Origin: Peptostreptococcus russellii
GTDB lineage: Bacteria > Bacillota > Clostridia > Peptostreptococcales > Peptostreptococcaceae
DNA: 64,000 nucleotides
Reading direction: 5' to 3'
Assembly (NCBI RefSeq): GCF_900110295.1
Contig: NZ_FODF01000008.1
Coordinates: forward strand, 1 to 64,000
The number at the start of each line of letters is the position of its first letter. Within the stretch, counting starts at the first letter, position 1. The notes under the pieces were generated by a model that was given only the letters and a program-made list of their open reading frames with translations, was not told the DNA's origin and did not search any database. The position numbers were made by a program, and so were the translations under genes. Shown one piece after another: positions 1-7,061 of this stretch.

Positions 1-132
1 TGGAATATAAGTAATTTGAGCATCTATAACCATATATCTAATACCTTTTATATTTTTGTAGTCACTGCTTATAATTTTTAAATTTTTATCGCTAATTCCT
101 AAAATTTTTGTTATACTATTATTTGAACACAT
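1..132 (-). CDS. ISL3-family transposase, N-terminal 44 residues (cut by window edge)
   Basis: The reading frame is open from an ATG at 132 to the window edge, giving 44 residues that begin MCSNNSITKILGI. That start, followed by a strand ending in QITYIP, matches the usual opening of ISL3 transposases, just before their N-terminal zinc-finger. A Shine-Dalgarno-like AGAAAGGA lies just upstream of the ATG. The DDE catalytic domain is outside the window, so activity cannot be judged. The assignment rests on recognition of the N-terminal pattern only. Confidence 0.65.
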   Translation of the reverse strand, partial: MCSNNSITKILGISDKNLKIISSDYKNIKGIRYMVIDAQITYIP

Positions 133-213
133 ATGATTAATCCTTTCTTATTTTTTTGTGGTGATTAAATTATACAATGGATTTCGTATGTGTTCATCTT
201 TTTTTTGAAAAAA

Positions 214-282
214 TAGTGTTGATAGCAATTTTATCCATTTTCGTCTTACGACGTTTATGGATTATTTATTGCCATCAACACT
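214..282 (-). terminator. Large hairpin at IS tip, probable read-through blocker
   Basis: Arms at 214-229 and 267-282 are complementary at 15 of 16 positions, and inner segments (ATCCAT/ATGGAT) extend the fold. On the minus strand the hairpin is followed by a run of T. It would therefore stop transcription entering the transposase gene from flanking DNA, an arrangement common in insertion sequences. Confidence 0.5.
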
Positions 283-351
283 AAATATTATAGAGCCTTT
301 TATATTGCATATAATTATAATATATTAAAAAATATATGAAGCTCCCTTGAA

Positions 352-380
352 TTGTTTATTTTTTTTTAATATGGTATAAT
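352..380 (+). promoter_or_regulatory. Promoter of uppS-cdsA
   Basis: TTGTTT at 352-357 and TATAAT at 375-380 are separated by 17 bp. The promoter lies about 55 bp inside from the IS end and 70 bp before uppS, so uppS-cdsA can be transcribed independently of any former upstream operon. Confidence 0.65.
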
Positions 381-451
381 TTACTTATAAACATAACAAA
401 TATATTTCGTTTAACTTGTGAAAATTATTATAGTAAGGAGAAATAGTTAAC

Positions 452-1183
452 ATGGAAAAAATGTACTACGATATAGATTTTGAGAAAGTACCAAAACATA
501 TAGCAATTATTATGGACGGTAATGGAAGATGGGCGAAATCTAGAATGATGCCTAGAACTTATGGTCATAAAGCGGGAGTTGAAACTATAAGAAAGGTAGT
601 AGAAGAGGCACAGAGACTAGGGATTAAGTATCTTACACTATATGCCTTTTCAACTGAAAATTGGAAAAGACCAAAAGATGAAGTTTCTGCTCTAATGAAG
701 CTTTTAGTTACTTATCTTAGAAAAGAACTTGCAGAACTTGACAAAAATGGTGTAAAGATAAACACAATTGGTAATATTTCAAAGTTACCTCAAGTATGCG
801 TTGAAGAACTTGAAAAGTCTAAAGAAAAAACAAAAGATAATAAGTCATTGGTTCTTACTCTAGCACTTAATTATGGTGGAAGAGCAGATATAATTGATGC
901 TGTAAAGAACATATGCGCAGCTGTGCAAAGTTCAAAATTAGATATAAATAGTATTGATGACGACTTATTCTCAAAATATTTAGATACAAAGGATATAATA
1001 GATCCAGATCTAGTTATAAGAACAAGTGGAGAACAGAGATTAAGTAATTTTCTTCTTTGGGAAGTTGCTTATTCTGAATTTTATTATACAGACATACACT
1101 GGCCAGACTTTGATGAAGAAGAACTTCAAAAAGCAGTATACTATTACCAAAAACGTGATAGAAGATTCGGTGGTGTAAAATAG
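452..1183 (+). CDS. uppS: Isoprenyl transferase (undecaprenyl diphosphate synthase)
   Basis: This cytosolic cis-prenyltransferase condenses farnesyl diphosphate with eight isopentenyl diphosphates to give C55-PP, the precursor of the lipid carrier for peptidoglycan. At 243 residues it has the usual family length. The signature IIMDGNGRWAK carries the catalytic Asp22, and GHKAG, the FSTENWKRP block and the C-terminal RTSGEQRLSNFLLWE motif are all present. The ATG is preceded by TAAGGAG. It sits 9 bp before cdsA, and in most Clostridia the pair leads into dxr-rseP-ispG. Here those three genes follow on the opposite strand. Confidence 0.97.
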   Translation: MEKMYYDIDFEKVPKHIAIIMDGNGRWAKSRMMPRTYGHKAGVETIRKVVEEAQRLGIKYLTLYAFSTENWKRPKDEVSALMKLLVTYLRKELAELDKNGVKINTIGNISKLPQVCVEELEKSKEKTKDNKSLVLTLALNYGGRADIIDAVKNICAAVQSSKLDINSIDDDLFSKYLDTKDIIDPDLVIRTSGEQRLSNFLLWEVAYSEFYYTDIHWPDFDEEELQKAVYYYQKRDRRFGGVK

Positions 1184-1192
1184 GAGGTAATT

Positions 1193-1972
1193 ATGAAAAA
1201 AAGATTTATTTCGGCAATGATAATGCTTCCACTACTAATACTTTTAATAGTAAGGGGAGTTCCTCTTTATGTTGGCGGAGCAATTTTGATGTTGATAGCC
1301 TTACACGAATTTTATTCAGCCTTTGAAAATATAGACTATCACCCGATAAAAATTTTAGGCTATGCCTATGCAATATTTGTATTTTTTGCCAATTTATATG
1401 GATTTACAACAGAGGCATATTCCTTTGGACTATTTCTTGTTTTTATAATATCTATATTATTTGTACTTGCACAAAAGTCAGATGTTATCGATATATGCTT
1501 AACTTTTTGCGGGATTTTTTATATATGTATGTGTTTCAACTATATTATAATGACTGTAAACAATATAAATAATGGAAAAATATTTGTGTGGCTAATATTT
1601 ATAATTTCATTTGCTACAGATATTTTTGCTTATTTGGTTGGTAAAAGGTTTGGTAAAAACAAATTAATACCGAGTGTCAGTCCTAATAAAACAGTAGAAG
1701 GAAGTCTAGGTGGCATAGCTGCTAGTGTAATTTTCAGTGTAATATTCGGTATCGCTTTTAAACTACCGATAATGGTTATGATACTTGTTTCATTAGTGGG
1801 AAGTATAGTTGCTCAAATGGGAGATCTAATAGCTTCTTCAATAAAAAGATATGTCGGTATTAAAGATTTCGGCAAAATAATTCCAGGACATGGTGGAGTA
1901 TTGGATAGATTTGATAGTGTACTTTTGGTATCACCATATGTATATTTAGTTTTGGTGTATTTTATAAAGTAA
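1193..1972 (+). CDS. cdsA: Phosphatidate cytidylyltransferase
   Basis: This integral membrane enzyme forms CDP-diacylglycerol from phosphatidate and CTP, the branch point for phosphatidylglycerol and cardiolipin. The 259-residue protein is strongly hydrophobic, with about seven or eight membrane segments. The C-terminal CDP-alcohol signature runs from SSIKR through KDFGKIIPGHGGVLDRFDS, with the metal-binding acidic residues in place, and SPNKTVEGS is also typical. An AGGAGG site lies directly before the ATG. It is co-transcribed with uppS and ends at a bidirectional terminator facing ispG. Confidence 0.96.
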   Translation: MKKRFISAMIMLPLLILLIVRGVPLYVGGAILMLIALHEFYSAFENIDYHPIKILGYAYAIFVFFANLYGFTTEAYSFGLFLVFIISILFVLAQKSDVIDICLTFCGIFYICMCFNYIIMTVNNINNGKIFVWLIFIISFATDIFAYLVGKRFGKNKLIPSVSPNKTVEGSLGGIAASVIFSVIFGIAFKLPIMVMILVSLVGSIVAQMGDLIASSIKRYVGIKDFGKIIPGHGGVLDRFDSVLLVSPYVYLVLVYFIK

Positions 1973-2010
1973 TATCTAAAAAATACAAATGAGAGAAATT
2001 TTAAATATAA

Positions 2011-2043
2011 AAAAGCAGAAGTAAATTTACTTCTGCTTTTTTG
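2011..2043. terminator. Bidirectional terminator between cdsA and ispG
   Basis: A near-perfect inverted repeat, AAAAGCAGAAGTAAA with its complement, is followed by T-runs in both directions. It separates the convergent cdsA and ispG genes. Confidence 0.85.
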
Positions 2044-2045
2044 TG

Positions 2046-3101
2046 TTAAAGTTTATTTATTTCTTCTACTAGCTCATCGACAATTTTATCTTGTGGGACT
2101 CTCCTTACAATTTCACCATTTTTAAATAGCAATCCTATACCATCTCCACCAGCTATCCCTATATCGGCTTCACGAGCCTCTCCAGGTCCATTAACAGCAC
2201 ATCCCATTATGGCTACTGTAATATCTTTTTCTATATTTTCAATTCTTTCTTCTACTTTACCAGCAAGTTCAATTAGATTTATTTGACATCTTCCACAAGT
2301 AGGGCATGATACTATTTTGATTTTATCATTAAGTAGCCCAATGCTTCTAAGTATTTCTTTTCCGACCTTTACTTCTTCAGTAGGATCACCTGTAAGTGAA
2401 ATTCTGATTGTATCACCGATACCATCTACAAGAAGTGAACCAACACCGATAGAAGATTTAATAGTTCCCTTCTTTACACCACCAGCTTCTGTTATACCTA
2501 GATGAAGAGGATAGTCTACCTTTTTTGACATAAGTCTATAGGCTTCTATCGATTTTCTAATATCTGAGTTCTTTAATGAAATTACAATATCAAAAAATCC
2601 TAAATTTTCTAGTATTCTAACATGCTTCATTGCAGACTCTACCATTGCTTCTGGAGTTGGACCAGAGAATTTTTCAAGAAGTTCCTTTTCAAGTGAGCCT
2701 CCATTTACACCAATTCTAATTGGAATATTATTTTTTTTGCAAGCTTCGACTACCTGTCTAGTTCTATCTTCACTACCGATATTTCCAGGATTTATTCTAA
2801 TACCATCTACTCCTTGCTCAATAGCTTCAAGTGCAAGTCTATAATCAAAATGAATATCTGCTACCAATGGTATAGAAATAGATTTTTTTATAGTGGAAAT
2901 ATTTTTAGCAGCTGTCATGTCTGGAACTGCAATTCTTACAATATCGCAATCAGCAGCTTCTAATTTTTTAATTTGTTCAATAGTTGCTTTAGCATCCCTT
3001 GTATCTGTATTAGTCATTGACTGTACTGAAATAGGTGCATCTCCACCTATAAATATATCACCAAGTTTTATCTTTCTTGTCTTTCTTCTTTCGTAACTCA
3101 T
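2046..3101 (-). CDS. ispG: 4-hydroxy-3-methylbut-2-enyl diphosphate synthase (flavodoxin)
   Basis: IspG is the iron-sulfur enzyme of the MEP pathway that reductively opens MEcPP to HMBPP. The 351-residue protein shows the TIM-barrel start (KLGDIFIGGDAPISVQSMT) and a C-terminal [4Fe-4S] domain. The cluster ligands are visible in CPTCGRC and in GCAVNGPGEA. The ATG at 3101 has an AAGGAG site. It is the last gene of the minus-strand dxr-rseP-ispG run. IspH, which uses its product, is encoded at 39333-40184. Confidence 0.97.
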   Translation of the reverse strand: MSYERRKTRKIKLGDIFIGGDAPISVQSMTNTDTRDAKATIEQIKKLEAADCDIVRIAVPDMTAAKNISTIKKSISIPLVADIHFDYRLALEAIEQGVDGIRINPGNIGSEDRTRQVVEACKKNNIPIRIGVNGGSLEKELLEKFSGPTPEAMVESAMKHVRILENLGFFDIVISLKNSDIRKSIEAYRLMSKKVDYPLHLGITEAGGVKKGTIKSSIGVGSLLVDGIGDTIRISLTGDPTEEVKVGKEILRSIGLLNDKIKIVSCPTCGRCQINLIELAGKVEERIENIEKDITVAIMGCAVNGPGEAREADIGIAGGDGIGLLFKNGEIVRRVPQDKIVDELVEEINKL

Positions 3102-3235
3102 AATTTACTCCTTCATATATTTAAATATATCTTCTTAATTTAATTTATTATAAACATTTATAAAAATGCTATCTATTATATATTGTACAGTTAAAAAGCA
3201 TTGAATAAAAATACTTTAATTAATCTTTACATAAA

Positions 3236-3272
3236 TTTATAGATGTATAGGATATACCCATACATCTATAAA
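3236..3272. repeat. Perfect 13-bp inverted repeat between rseP and ispG
   Basis: TTTATAGATGTAT at 3236-3248 and its complement at 3260-3272 flank an 11-nt loop just after the rseP stop. There is no strong T-run on the minus strand. It may be a weak terminator or a processing or stability hairpin between rseP and ispG. Confidence 0.55.
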
Positions 3273-3299
3273 AAATATCTAGCTATTTAAAAATTTTAG

Positions 3300-4307
3300 C
3301 TAAAAAAATATTCTCAAAATATCCTTATACGTTATAAAAAGCATGAAAGCTAGTAAAACAAATAGACCAGCTCCATTAATATAACCTTCAACTTTAGAAG
3401 GTAATTTTTTTCCACCTCTTAAAAATTCGATGAAAAGAACCAATATTCTCCAACCATCTAGAGCTGGAATAGGTAAAAGGTTAAATATACCGATATTTAA
3501 GCTTATTAAGGCTGTAAAGTATACTAGATTTAGGAAACCTGTACTTGCAGCTGTAGAAACCATTTTTATAACTCCAACAGGTCCTGAAAGCGAGTTCATT
3601 ACATTTCCTGATAATTGTCCAGTAACAAGTTGCCATAAAAAGTTCAACATAGTCTTTGAAATATCGTATGTTGTATATATTGCATGAGGTATTACCTTAA
3701 GCAAGTTTCTTTCGTATTTAGGTTGTATACCTATCATGTATTTTCCAGACATTTTTTCTGGTTTAACTACTTTTTCTAATTCTTTTCCGTTTCTTTCAAT
3801 AGTAATATCGAGCTTTTTACCATTGCTATCTACTATTGTTTTTGTTAACTCATTAAAGCTATTTATTTTGTTTCCATCTATATCAACAATTTTATCTCCT
3901 GCTTTTATTCCTGCAACTGCTGATGGTGATTTAGGTAGTACTTTTTCAAAAGTAGTACCTGGAGTACCTAGTATGGCAAAAAACGGTATAAAAAGAATTA
4001 TACATAATAGTATGTTTGCAAGTGGACCAGCTACAATAGATAGGAATCTTTCTTTTATAGATTTCTTCTCAAAAGAGTTAGGGTCATCAGAATCTTCATC
4101 TTCCCCTTCCATTGCTACATATCCTCCTATTGGAAAAAGTCTTACATTGTAGACAATTCCATCTTTTTCAAAACCGAATAGCTTAGGTCCCATACCGATT
4201 GAAAACTCATGTATAGTAACACCTGCACGTTTTGCAAAGTAAAAGTGTCCAAGTTCGTGTATAAATACTATGAAACCAAACACCAGTATTGCTGCTATTA
4301 TATTCAT
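3300..4307 (-). CDS. rseP: RIP metalloprotease RseP (site-2 protease)
   Basis: This intramembrane zinc protease cleaves membrane-anchored anti-sigma factors and remnant signal peptides. The 335-residue protein has HELGH at residues 17-21 in the first membrane helix, a PDZ domain around residues 110-190 and three later membrane segments. The second metal-binding motif reads NLLPIPALDGWR. Most homologues have LDGGR, so a Trp replaces the second Gly. An AGGAG site precedes the ATG. It lies about 100 bp downstream of dxr and 200 bp upstream of ispG on the same strand. Confidence 0.94.
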   Translation of the reverse strand: MNIIAAILVFGFIVFIHELGHFYFAKRAGVTIHEFSIGMGPKLFGFEKDGIVYNVRLFPIGGYVAMEGEDEDSDDPNSFEKKSIKERFLSIVAGPLANILLCIILFIPFFAILGTPGTTFEKVLPKSPSAVAGIKAGDKIVDIDGNKINSFNELTKTIVDSNGKKLDITIERNGKELEKVVKPEKMSGKYMIGIQPKYERNLLKVIPHAIYTTYDISKTMLNFLWQLVTGQLSGNVMNSLSGPVGVIKMVSTAASTGFLNLVYFTALISLNIGIFNLLPIPALDGWRILVLFIEFLRGGKKLPSKVEGYINGAGLFVLLAFMLFITYKDILRIFF

Positions 4308-4409
4308 ATATTCACTCCTTTTTATAAATCCCCAAGGGGTAATAAGTTTTATTATAATCTATATATCTTAGAAAAAGCTAAATTAACAACTTTTGTATAA
4401 GAATAGAAA

Positions 4410-5585
4410 TTATTTTAAAGTTTTTTTAATAAAATCCCTTGTCCATTTGTCTGTATTTAAAATATCTTCAAGACTAGGATCTTCTATAAATTGATGTTTG
4501 TCAATTGCAAGTTTAATATACTTAGGTATATCATAAAAACCTATTTCATCATTTAAAAACATTTGAACAAGAATCTCATTTGCTGCATTTAGTACAGTAC
4601 AGTCAGTACCACCATGTTTTAAAGAATCATATGCAAGTTTTAGACAAGGGAAGATTTCCATGTCTGCTTTTTCAAAAGTTAGACTCGCTATTTCAAATAA
4701 ATCAAGTCTTTCAAAAGAAGATTCTATTCTCTTAGGGTAGGTAAGAGCATACTGTATTGGGACTCTCATATCAGGACAACCAAGTTGTGCCATTACAGTA
4801 GAGTCCTGAAATTGAACCATAGAATGAATGATACTTTGTGGATGAACATGTACTATAATATCATCAGCATCAACATCAAAAAGCCATTTTGCCTCTATTA
4901 CTTCAAGTCCCTTATTCATAAGAGTAGATGAATCAATAGTTATTTTTTGTCCCATAGTCCAGTTTGGATGCTTTAGAGCATCATTTTTGCTTACATTTTC
5001 CAATTCAGCTCTTTTCTTACCTCTAAAAGGACCACCTGAAGCAGTAAGAAGTATTTTGTCTATCTTATTGCCATTTTCTCCATTTAAACACTGGAATATA
5101 GCACTGTGTTCACTATCAACTGGTATTATTGAAGCATTGTGTTTCTTTGCTTCGCTCATTACTATTTTCCCAGCAGTAACAAGAGTTTCCTTGTTTGCAA
5201 GAGCAATAGTAGTAGAATTCTTTATAGCTTGTATTGTAGGAACAAGACCTATCATACCTACTACTGCAGTAATTAGGGTATCAATTGTTTTTGAAGAAGA
5301 TATTTTTACTAGACCGTCAAGTCCAGTATGAACTTCAAAATCATAGCCAAAATCTTCTTTTTTATTAAGAAAGTCTTTGTATGTTTCTTCGTTGAAGATA
5401 GTTACTATACTTGGCTTAAATTCATGTATTTGTTCAGATAAAAGTTCTATATTTTTATTTGTACTAATACCTTCTATTTTAAACATTTCTGGATTTTTTC
5501 TAACTACATCAAGGGTCTGAGTTCCTATAGAACCTGTAGAACCAAGAATAGAAATTACTTTTTTATTTATACTCAAATTTTTCAC
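4410..5585 (-). CDS. dxr: 1-deoxy-D-xylulose 5-phosphate reductoisomerase
   Basis: Dxr performs the first committed step of the MEP pathway, converting DXP to MEP with NADPH. The N-terminal nucleotide fold carries [20 protein letters not shown], the metal- and substrate-binding [10 protein letters not shown] and the TASGGPF loop follow, as expected. The frame opens with GTG at 5585, but the AGGA there is only about 1 nt away. TTG at 5576 has better spacing (10 nt), so the true protein may be 388 rather than 391 residues. A good -10 (TATAAT) lies upstream on the minus strand without a clear -35. It heads the run with rseP and ispG. Confidence 0.96.
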   Translation of the reverse strand: MKNLSINKKVISILGSTGSIGTQTLDVVRKNPEMFKIEGISTNKNIELLSEQIHEFKPSIVTIFNEETYKDFLNKKEDFGYDFEVHTGLDGLVKISSSKTIDTLITAVVGMIGLVPTIQAIKNSTTIALANKETLVTAGKIVMSEAKKHNASIIPVDSEHSAIFQCLNGENGNKIDKILLTASGGPFRGKKRAELENVSKNDALKHPNWTMGQKITIDSSTLMNKGLEVIEAKWLFDVDADDIIVHVHPQSIIHSMVQFQDSTVMAQLGCPDMRVPIQYALTYPKRIESSFERLDLFEIASLTFEKADMEIFPCLKLAYDSLKHGGTDCTVLNAANEILVQMFLNDEIGFYDIPKYIKLAIDKHQFIEDPSLEDILNTDKWTRDFIKKTLK

Positions 5586-5777
5586 ATCCTATCATAATAA
5601 ATATTACCTTATTGATTATATCATAAAAACATAAAAAATTCTTAAGTTAAAGCCATTAATAAAGATATATCAATAAAAGAAATGATATAGAGAATACTTT
5701 AAAAGAAAAATAAAAAAAAATAAAAAAAATTTTATAAAAAGTTTATAGATAAGATAAATAAAGGCATTCGTAAAAAT

Positions 5778-5825
5778 TAAGTTTAGCTATAAGGTAAAAA
5801 AAAGTTTATTAAAACGCTAAACTTA
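5778..5825. repeat. Inverted repeat upstream of the RepL-like gene
   Basis: TAAGTTTAGC (5778-5787) and GCTAAACTTA (5816-5825) form perfect 10-bp arms about 15 bp upstream of the -35 box. It could be an operator or a relic of plasmid copy control. The rest of 5586-5839 is AT-rich and shows nothing else. Confidence 0.45.
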
Positions 5826-5839
5826 TTGCCGTCAGACTG

Positions 5840-5868
5840 TTGACACTTGTATTTTAAGGTTGTATATT
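5840..5868 (+). promoter_or_regulatory. Promoter of the RepL-like gene
   Basis: A consensus TTGACA (5840-5845) and TATATT (5863-5868) have 17-bp spacing. The predicted start near 5875 rules out the first possible start codons at 5870-5873 and supports translation from GTG at 5897. Confidence 0.75.
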
Positions 5869-5896
5869 AGTGTTGAAGATTGAAGGGAGTGGTAGG

Positions 5897-6322
5897 GTGT
5901 TTGAAATAAGTAAGAATAAAAGGAAAATAGACCAGACAGAGTACACTGAAAGTAGAAATGTCGATTATATAAAAAATACCAGTAGATTTTTAAATATATC
6001 TCCCAGAAACTACTTGAAGACAATGAAGGATATGAGTTCAAAAAAATCTATGATACCTATGATGCTGATAAGTATCATGGATAGAAATAATAAGATAATG
6101 ATGACTTTGGATGAAATATCTGAAATAATGGATTATCCAAAAACGAGTTTGTCTGTTTTATTTGGTGAGCTTAGAAAAAATGAGTTTATGATAAAGGAAA
6201 GAAACGGTGTATATATGATAAATCCCTTGATTTCATATAAGGGTTCTAAATATGAAAGAGATAAACTTGTTGAAGAGTACAATGCTATAAAAAATAAAAA
6301 TAATAGAGAAAGAGGGTATTGA
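5897..6322 (+). CDS. RepL-like winged-helix protein (plasmid replication initiator family)
   Basis: This small 141-residue basic protein has a winged-helix region around residues 70-125 (TLDEISEIMDYPKTSLSVLF, a helix-turn-helix). It is followed by NGVYMINPLISYKG and a charged helix. That ending is characteristic of Firmicute RepL replication proteins, in which a wing with the pattern GVxMxNP follows the helix-turn-helix. The GTG start is chosen because GAAGGGAG lies 7 nt upstream and the promoter excludes earlier starts. The next gene begins 1 nt after its stop. A chromosomal RepL homologue may be a domesticated regulator or a relic of an integrated plasmid. No other plasmid genes are visible. 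Confidence 0.55.
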   Translation: MFEISKNKRKIDQTEYTESRNVDYIKNTSRFLNISPRNYLKTMKDMSSKKSMIPMMLISIMDRNNKIMMTLDEISEIMDYPKTSLSVLFGELRKNEFMIKERNGVYMINPLISYKGSKYERDKLVEEYNAIKNKNNRERGY

Positions 6323-6323
6323 T

Positions 6324-6914
6324 ATGGCTTTTAGATTTGACAGAGAGATAATGAAGTGGTTTGATTCATTTTTCGAGGATCAGATTGATATATTCAACGT
6401 AAATAACTTTCTTTGCTCAATGCAGGAGTTTGATCCTCAGAAAAGAACAGATAACTTAATAATTTTGGAGAAGGAAAACTCTGATTATTGGAGATTAGAA
6501 TTTTCAATTCCTGAAAACTATGTAATTAAGTTAAGAAAGAATGTACATCCATTTTTTGGGGAGTACATATACGATCAGATATCCATTTATAGTGATGATA
6601 GGATATATGATTTTGTTAATCAATATATAGTTAAAATACTAAATAATGTTGTTAACTATACATACCATCCAATTGATAGAATTTACTATATGGATTTTAA
6701 TGATGAGTTTATTAGAAAGTGTAAGTATTTACAGATTGGCGAAAAGAGAGTAATAGATGAAGATTTGTACTTGACACCTTTATCAAATAAGAATTTCGAT
6801 TTTTATAATTTTGCAAAGACTTTCAAATTGAATCTAAGTTTTGATCCTAAAAAAGGTGAAGACCTTTTAGATAGTATACTTGATTTAAGAAAATCAATAA
6901 TTATATCAGAGTAA
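6324..6914 (+). CDS. Hypothetical protein downstream of the RepL-like gene
   Basis: This 196-residue soluble protein has no family I recognise. It is rich in aromatic residues (many Phe, Tyr and Trp), has no signal peptide or membrane segment, and shows alternating beta-like segments in the middle (WRLEFSIPENYVIKL). The ATG lies 1 nt after the stop of the RepL-like gene, with a Shine-Dalgarno (GAAAGAGG) inside that gene, so the two are translationally coupled and probably act together. No terminator is evident before clpB. Confidence 0.6.
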   Translation: MAFRFDREIMKWFDSFFEDQIDIFNVNNFLCSMQEFDPQKRTDNLIILEKENSDYWRLEFSIPENYVIKLRKNVHPFFGEYIYDQISIYSDDRIYDFVNQYIVKILNNVVNYTYHPIDRIYYMDFNDEFIRKCKYLQIGEKRVIDEDLYLTPLSNKNFDFYNFAKTFKLNLSFDPKKGEDLLDSILDLRKSIIISE

Positions 6915-7061
6915 AATTTATTAGTCAGAAGACAAACATTGTTTAAAGTAGGAAAATAATTTATAAAAATAATAGGTAAGCTTGATAAAAAATTTATTTA
7001 AAATAGATATTTCTAAGCGTGAAATATAAAAATATATAAATAAAGAAGGGATGTGCTATAT

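Larger units (their letters stand above)
1..296 (-). mobile_element. End of an ISL3-family insertion sequence (partial)
   Basis: This is the 5' end of an IS element that extends off the left edge of the window. It holds the start of a transposase on the minus strand and a likely terminal sequence at about 292-296 (read GGCTC on the minus strand, followed by the TGTTGATGGCAAT stretch), which resembles ISL3-type ends. Between the tip and the transposase is a long imperfect palindrome. The other end, the second terminal repeat and the 8-bp target duplication typical of the family lie outside the window, so the boundary at 296 is an inference. Confidence 0.6.

Noticed and set aside
6915-7061. CIRCE or CtsR heat-shock operator upstream of clpB
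   Set aside because: No inverted TTAGCACTC repeat and no tandem GGTCAAA heptamers are present.
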